Source: Neorhizobium huautlense (lineage in GTDB: Bacteria; Pseudomonadota; Alphaproteobacteria; Rhizobiales; Rhizobiaceae). Taken from it: a stretch of DNA of 64,000 bases. The position numbers and the translations under genes are program-made. This document shows, in pieces, positions 61,099 to 64,000 of the stretch (positions are counted from its first letter, which is position 1; every line of letters begins with the position of its first letter). The stretch spans positions 1 through 64,000 of the forward strand of contig NZ_JAUSRF010000023.1 of assembly GCF_030811685.1 (NCBI RefSeq), read 5' to 3'. The notes beneath the pieces are model-generated. The model did no database searches, was not told the DNA's origin, and was given only the letters and a program-made list of their open reading frames with translations.

Positions 61099-61189
61099 CA
61101 TGCGCTGAATCCCCCCGCCGCCGGCCCTTTGCGGCGGCGGGAAAAATACCCGAAAAAAGGTCATCACGGATTTTTTTCACTCCGAAGGG

Positions 61190-61425
61190 ATGCAATCTGC
61201 GCGCGGATGGGTATATTCGCCGCCCATGGACACCCGATTGCGTGTGTCCGGTTCGCCGTCTCAACAGGGTTGACATGGTTCCGAACCGGACGTTCCCACT
61301 TCACGGTCGAGAGATCACCGCGCCCCGCGTCAAACCGGGGTCGCTTGCTCACGCGCGCATCCATTACGCCATTATCGCAATCGCTGATCGTTTTCCGCCG
61401 TCCCGGTCCTTGGGCGGCGTTTTTT
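61190..61425 (+). promoter_or_regulatory. Structured leader with terminator upstream of the TerC-family gene
   Basis: The 385 bp before the TerC gene contain several local stems on the plus strand: ATGGG/CCCAT (61207-61227), GGACAC/GTGTCC (61228-61249) and CCCCG/CGGGG (61323-61340). They are followed by an intrinsic terminator that ends 59 bp before the start codon. This layout is that of an attenuator or riboswitch, or of a separate small RNA. The Mn-sensing yybP-ykoY riboswitch is known to precede TerC genes, but its conserved core was not seen. Confidence 0.5.
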
Positions 61426-61426
61426 G
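61395..61426 (+). terminator. Intrinsic terminator in the leader of the TerC-family gene
   Basis: CGCCGTCCC (61396-61404) pairs with GGGCGGCG (61412-61419) with one bulge, and TTTTTTGTTTT follows. It stands before, not after, a gene on this strand, so it must end either a leader transcript or a small RNA. Confidence 0.85.
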
Positions 61427-61483
61427 TTTTCCCTTTCAACCACAGAAGGAACGGCCACCCGAAGGGGCAGGCCTCATATCATC

Positions 61484-63067
61484 ATGATATTTGAATGGAT
61501 GTCCGATCCGGCCGCATGGGCCGGACTCGCCACCCTGATCGTGCTCGAGATCGTTCTCGGCATCGACAATCTCGTCTTCATCGCGATCCTGGCAGACAAG
61601 CTGCCGGAGCATCAGCGTGAACGCGCCCGCCTCATCGGCCTCAGCCTGGCGCTGATCATGCGCCTTGCCCTGCTTGCCTCCGTCGCCTGGATCGTCACGC
61701 TGACAGCGCCACTGTTTACCGTTCTCGGCATCGAGATTTCCGGCCGCGACCTGATCCTTCTGTTTGGCGGTGTATTCCTTCTGTTCAAGGGGACGATGGA
61801 GCTGCACGAACGCCTCGAAGGCCATTCCGGGCCCAAGGAAGGCAAGATCGAACATGCCGTGTTCTGGCAGGTTCTGGTGCAGATCGTCGTGCTCGACGCC
61901 GTGTTCTCGCTCGATAGCGTGATCACCGCCGTCGGCATGGTTCAGCATCTGTCCGTCATGATGATCGCCGTCATCGTTGCCGTCGGCGTCATGCTTCTGT
62001 GCTCGAGGCCGCTGATGGCCTTCGTGTCGAAACATCCGACCGTCGTCATCCTCTGCCTCGGCTTCCTGATGATGATCGGTTTCTCGCTGATCGTCGAAGG
62101 CCTCGGCTTCCACATCCCGAAAGCATATCTTTATGCCGCCATCGGCTTCTCGGTGCTTATCGAGGCGTTCAACCAGATCGCACGCCGCAACCGCGAGCGG
62201 GTTCTGACCACCGGCGACCTGCGCGAGCGTACCGCCAATGCCGTGCTGTCCTTGCTCGGCAGCCGCCGCAGCGAAGCCTCGCTGGGTGACACTGCCGACG
62301 TGATGGCCGAACGGGCTTCGGAAAACGAGCTGTTCACGCCGGTCGAACACGAAATGATCGAAAGCGTGCTGACGCTTGCCGATCGTCCGGCCAAGTCTGT
62401 CATGACGCATCGTCTCGATATCGACTGGCTCGACATCGAGGACAGCGATGAAGAACTGCGGCGAAAAGTTCTGGAATCGGGCCATTCCCGCTTTCCGATC
62501 GCCCGCGGCAGCCTCGACGAATTTCTGGGCGTCGCGCTGGCAAAGGATCTTTTGCGCGATTTCATCGAGACGGGCAAAGTCGATTTCGACCGCTCATTGC
62601 GCCAGCCGCTGGTCGTGCATGAAAGCGTCAATGCGCTGCGCCTGCTCGAACAGCTGCGTCAGTCGCCGCTGCAGGTGGCGATCGTGCTCGATGAATACGG
62701 CTCTGTCGAAGGCATGGTCACCGCGACGGACCTGCTGGAAGCCATCGCCGGCGATTTTGCCGATGACGACGAAGAGCAACTGACCGTGGAGCGCGGCGAA
62801 GATGGTTCGCTTCTGGTCGACGGCTGGATCGACATCCGCCATGTCTCGAAACTGCTGGATATCGACCTCGTGGACGATGCCGACCGCTATTCGACGCTGG
62901 CCGGCCTGATGCTCTGGCGCCTCGGCCACATGCCGCAGCAGGGGGAAACGGTGTCCTTCGGCGATCTCACCTATGAGGTCGTGGCGCTCGACGGTCGCAA
63001 CATCGACAAGGTGCGCATTCACACCACCGCCTCGATGGCGGCAGCCCCGGCGGAAATGACCGCCTAA
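61484..63067 (+). CDS. TerC-CBS-CorC membrane protein (YegH/YoaE type)
   Basis: From ATG 61484 the protein has 527 residues. The first 230 form a TerC-type membrane domain with about seven segments and the acidic motifs EIVLGIDNLVFIAILA and VFSLDSVITAVGMV, thought to bind metal ions. Two CBS domains follow at about 290-415 (VMTHRLDIDWLDIEDSDEELRR, VAIVLDEYGSVEGMVTATDLLEAI), then a CorC_HlyC domain (DGSLLVDGWIDIRHVSKLLDID). TerC proteins are linked to Mn export and metalation of secreted proteins. The start at 61424 lies within the terminator tail region and is rejected. Confidence 0.92.
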   Translation: MIFEWMSDPAAWAGLATLIVLEIVLGIDNLVFIAILADKLPEHQRERARLIGLSLALIMRLALLASVAWIVTLTAPLFTVLGIEISGRDLILLFGGVFLLFKGTMELHERLEGHSGPKEGKIEHAVFWQVLVQIVVLDAVFSLDSVITAVGMVQHLSVMMIAVIVAVGVMLLCSRPLMAFVSKHPTVVILCLGFLMMIGFSLIVEGLGFHIPKAYLYAAIGFSVLIEAFNQIARRNRERVLTTGDLRERTANAVLSLLGSRRSEASLGDTADVMAERASENELFTPVEHEMIESVLTLADRPAKSVMTHRLDIDWLDIEDSDEELRRKVLESGHSRFPIARGSLDEFLGVALAKDLLRDFIETGKVDFDRSLRQPLVVHESVNALRLLEQLRQSPLQVAIVLDEYGSVEGMVTATDLLEAIAGDFADDDEEQLTVERGEDGSLLVDGWIDIRHVSKLLDIDLVDDADRYSTLAGLMLWRLGHMPQQGETVSFGDLTYEVVALDGRNIDKVRIHTTASMAAAPAEMTA

Positions 63068-63074
63068 CGATCAA

Positions 63075-63482
63075 TCAGGCTCGTCGGCGAAAACTTTCGT
63101 CGCCGACGAGCGCCCTGCCCTTCAGCATGGTTTCGATGGTGGAGAGCATTTTCTGGGCCGTGCAGGGTTTTGGCAGGCAATGGGCAGCGGCCGGGATATC
63201 CGTCAGCTCCTCGCCGCAACGGGCCGAAGACACGATGACGCCGATATGCGGCGCACAGTCGCTGATCATGCGGGCGAGATCGATACCCGAAAGCGCGCCC
63301 GGCATATCGACATCGGTAACGACAAGATCGATATCCTCATTCAACCCGAGCTGTCCGATCGCCTCCAGGACGCTCGCCGCTTCCAGGACGTCATAACCTG
63401 CATCTTCGAGAGCGTCGGCCACCGCAAATCGGATGAGCGCTTCGTCCTCGACCACCAATACCGTGTGACGGATCGTGTTCAT
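63075..63482 (-). CDS. Single-domain response regulator
   Basis: From ATG 63482 the protein has 135 residues and is only a receiver domain. It has the acidic pair E12/D13 (VLVVEDEALIRF), phospho-acceptor D57 (LVVTDVDMPG) and the lysine in CLPKPC, so it should be phosphorylated. The sequence is nearest to receivers of hybrid kinases and stand-alone regulators of the general stress circuits of rhizobia. No kinase is adjacent. GAGGAG lies 7 nt before this ATG, which is better than the one at 63503. Confidence 0.88.
   Translation of the reverse strand: MNTIRHTVLVVEDEALIRFAVADALEDAGYDVLEAASVLEAIGQLGLNEDIDLVVTDVDMPGALSGIDLARMISDCAPHIGVIVSSARCGEELTDIPAAAHCLPKPCTAQKMLSTIETMLKGRALVGDESFRRRA
63079..63111. 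terminator. 12-bp inverted repeat between convergent genes
   Basis: GCTCGTCGGCGA (63079-63090) and TCGCCGACGAGC (63100-63111) are perfect inverted copies around a 9-base loop. It lies at the junction of the TerC gene and the response-regulator gene and overlaps the last codons of the latter. No T-run is present, so any terminator role would be structural or Rho-assisted. Confidence 0.45.
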
Positions 63483-63633
63483 GTCCGGTCTCCTCTTGTT
63501 CAAGGTCGGGCCTTTGTTGAAGGTGACCTATGAACGCACGAGGATGGGAAATGATTGCGGCACAGGCTGTGCCATTTTGAAACATGGTTAATGCAATACT
63601 AATGAAGGGCTTAAGCCTTCATCAACCAAGCCC

Positions 63634-64000
63634 TCAATCCGCCCATTCGGGATCGCTGGTGAACACGATGGTCAGCCATCGATCCGGCCCTTCGTCACCG
63701 ATCGCATCACCGATCTCGTCGCGAATGGCATCCCATTCCGAGAGATGCCGGGCCGGCCATTCGCTTGGCGCGATAAAGAACAGTTCGATCTGCTTGCCGC
63801 GACCGACACGCGCGACATAAGCGCGGTAGGAAAGAAATCCGTGGCGCTCGACGATGGCCTCCGCGACGGCATCGACATGGTTCTTCAACTCCACCGGCGT
63901 GACCAACAGGATATCGGCAACCGCCTGGCGCACATGGCCAAGCGGCACCGGCGCGATGATCAGGCAGATGATCGCCAGCGCGCCCGGATCTATATAGGGC
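63634..64000 (-). CDS. C-terminal part of a cation diffusion facilitator-type protein (partial)
   Basis: The frame is open to the right edge of the window, so the start lies outside. The visible 121 residues begin with the end of a membrane segment (YIDPGALAIICLIIAPVPLG), which matches the last transmembrane helix of cation efflux proteins, and continue with a cytoplasmic alpha-beta domain (ADILLVTPVELKNHVDAVAEAI, LSYRAYVARVGRGKQIELFFI). The metal ion cannot be told from this fragment. An internal GTG at 63948 is not the real start. Confidence 0.7.
   Translation of the reverse strand, partial: PYIDPGALAIICLIIAPVPLGHVRQAVADILLVTPVELKNHVDAVAEAIVERHGFLSYRAYVARVGRGKQIELFFIAPSEWPARHLSEWDAIRDEIGDAIGDEGPDRWLTIVFTSDPEWAD

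Noticed and set aside
61190..61395. Assignment of the TerC leader to the yybP-ykoY Mn riboswitch
   Set aside because: The conserved GGGGAGUA-type core was not found by eye, so only a generic structured leader is reported.
1..64000. CRISPR arrays, prophage or integrative-element modules, toxin-antitoxin pairs
   Set aside because: No regularly spaced repeats, integrase, phage structural genes or paired small toxin-antitoxin frames were recognised anywhere in the window.

Overview
The window is a chromosomal segment of an alphaproteobacterium of the Rhizobiaceae, most likely Agrobacterium or a close relative. The grounds are the DivK-PleD pair, the rhizobial nuo order with an extra gene between nuoF and nuoG followed by birA-rnj-mce-DUF1467, GTTC-N7-GTTC LexA boxes, CTGTCAT-N4-CTGTCAT Pho boxes and high-GC coding DNA. 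These assignments come from reading motifs by eye; no database search was possible.

Layout. 1-152 is the right end of an IS66-family element. 153-804 has no protein gene but holds a structured, terminator-bearing stretch. 805-6594 carries pleD, divK, a DUF3572 gene, a HAD-like gene, SOS-controlled dinB and an L,D-transpeptidase. 6649-10479 carries dnaE and, upstream of it, an unlisted 28-codon membrane micro-ORF under a LexA-like box. 11209-22396 is accessory: a NAGPA-like protein, a membrane metallophosphoesterase, a PAS protein, a beta-glucosidase next to an orphan peptide-type binding protein, a GAF-GGDEF-PilZ protein, a deoR-MFS-VOC operon and a sorbosone dehydrogenase-like protein. 22599-26017 is lolD, lolC and proS, followed by a probable small RNA (about 26320-26494).

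26582-46601 is almost entirely minus-strand: GNAT, two small genes, mce, a 42-aa membrane protein, rnj, birA and the complete 14-subunit NADH:quinone oxidoreductase operon (nuoA at 46601 down to nuoN at 31145) with an embedded helix-hairpin-helix protein. 47293-47873 has two tRNA-Asp genes and one tRNA-Val gene. 48071-51036 is a phosphate-starvation pair, an exported phytase/esterase-like protein and an exported inorganic pyrophosphatase, each about 45 bp downstream of a Pho box. 51202-56819 is the proteostasis block hupB, lon, clpX, clpP, with heat-shock-like promoters for lon and clpP. 57223-64000 has gamma-glutamyltransferase, a small membrane protein, a cupin, a TetR/SDR pair matching E. 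coli bdcR/bdcA with twin operators, a TerC-CBS-CorC membrane protein behind a structured leader with an intrinsic terminator, a single-domain response regulator and the tail of a cation-efflux protein that leaves the window.

The main candidates for new biology are the SOS-linked micro-ORF at 10355-10441, the small RNA and 40-bp dyad at 26256-26494, the Pho-box pair, the twin-operator bdcR/bdcA switch and the attenuator-like leader of the TerC gene. No CRISPR array, prophage or complete mobile element was seen.
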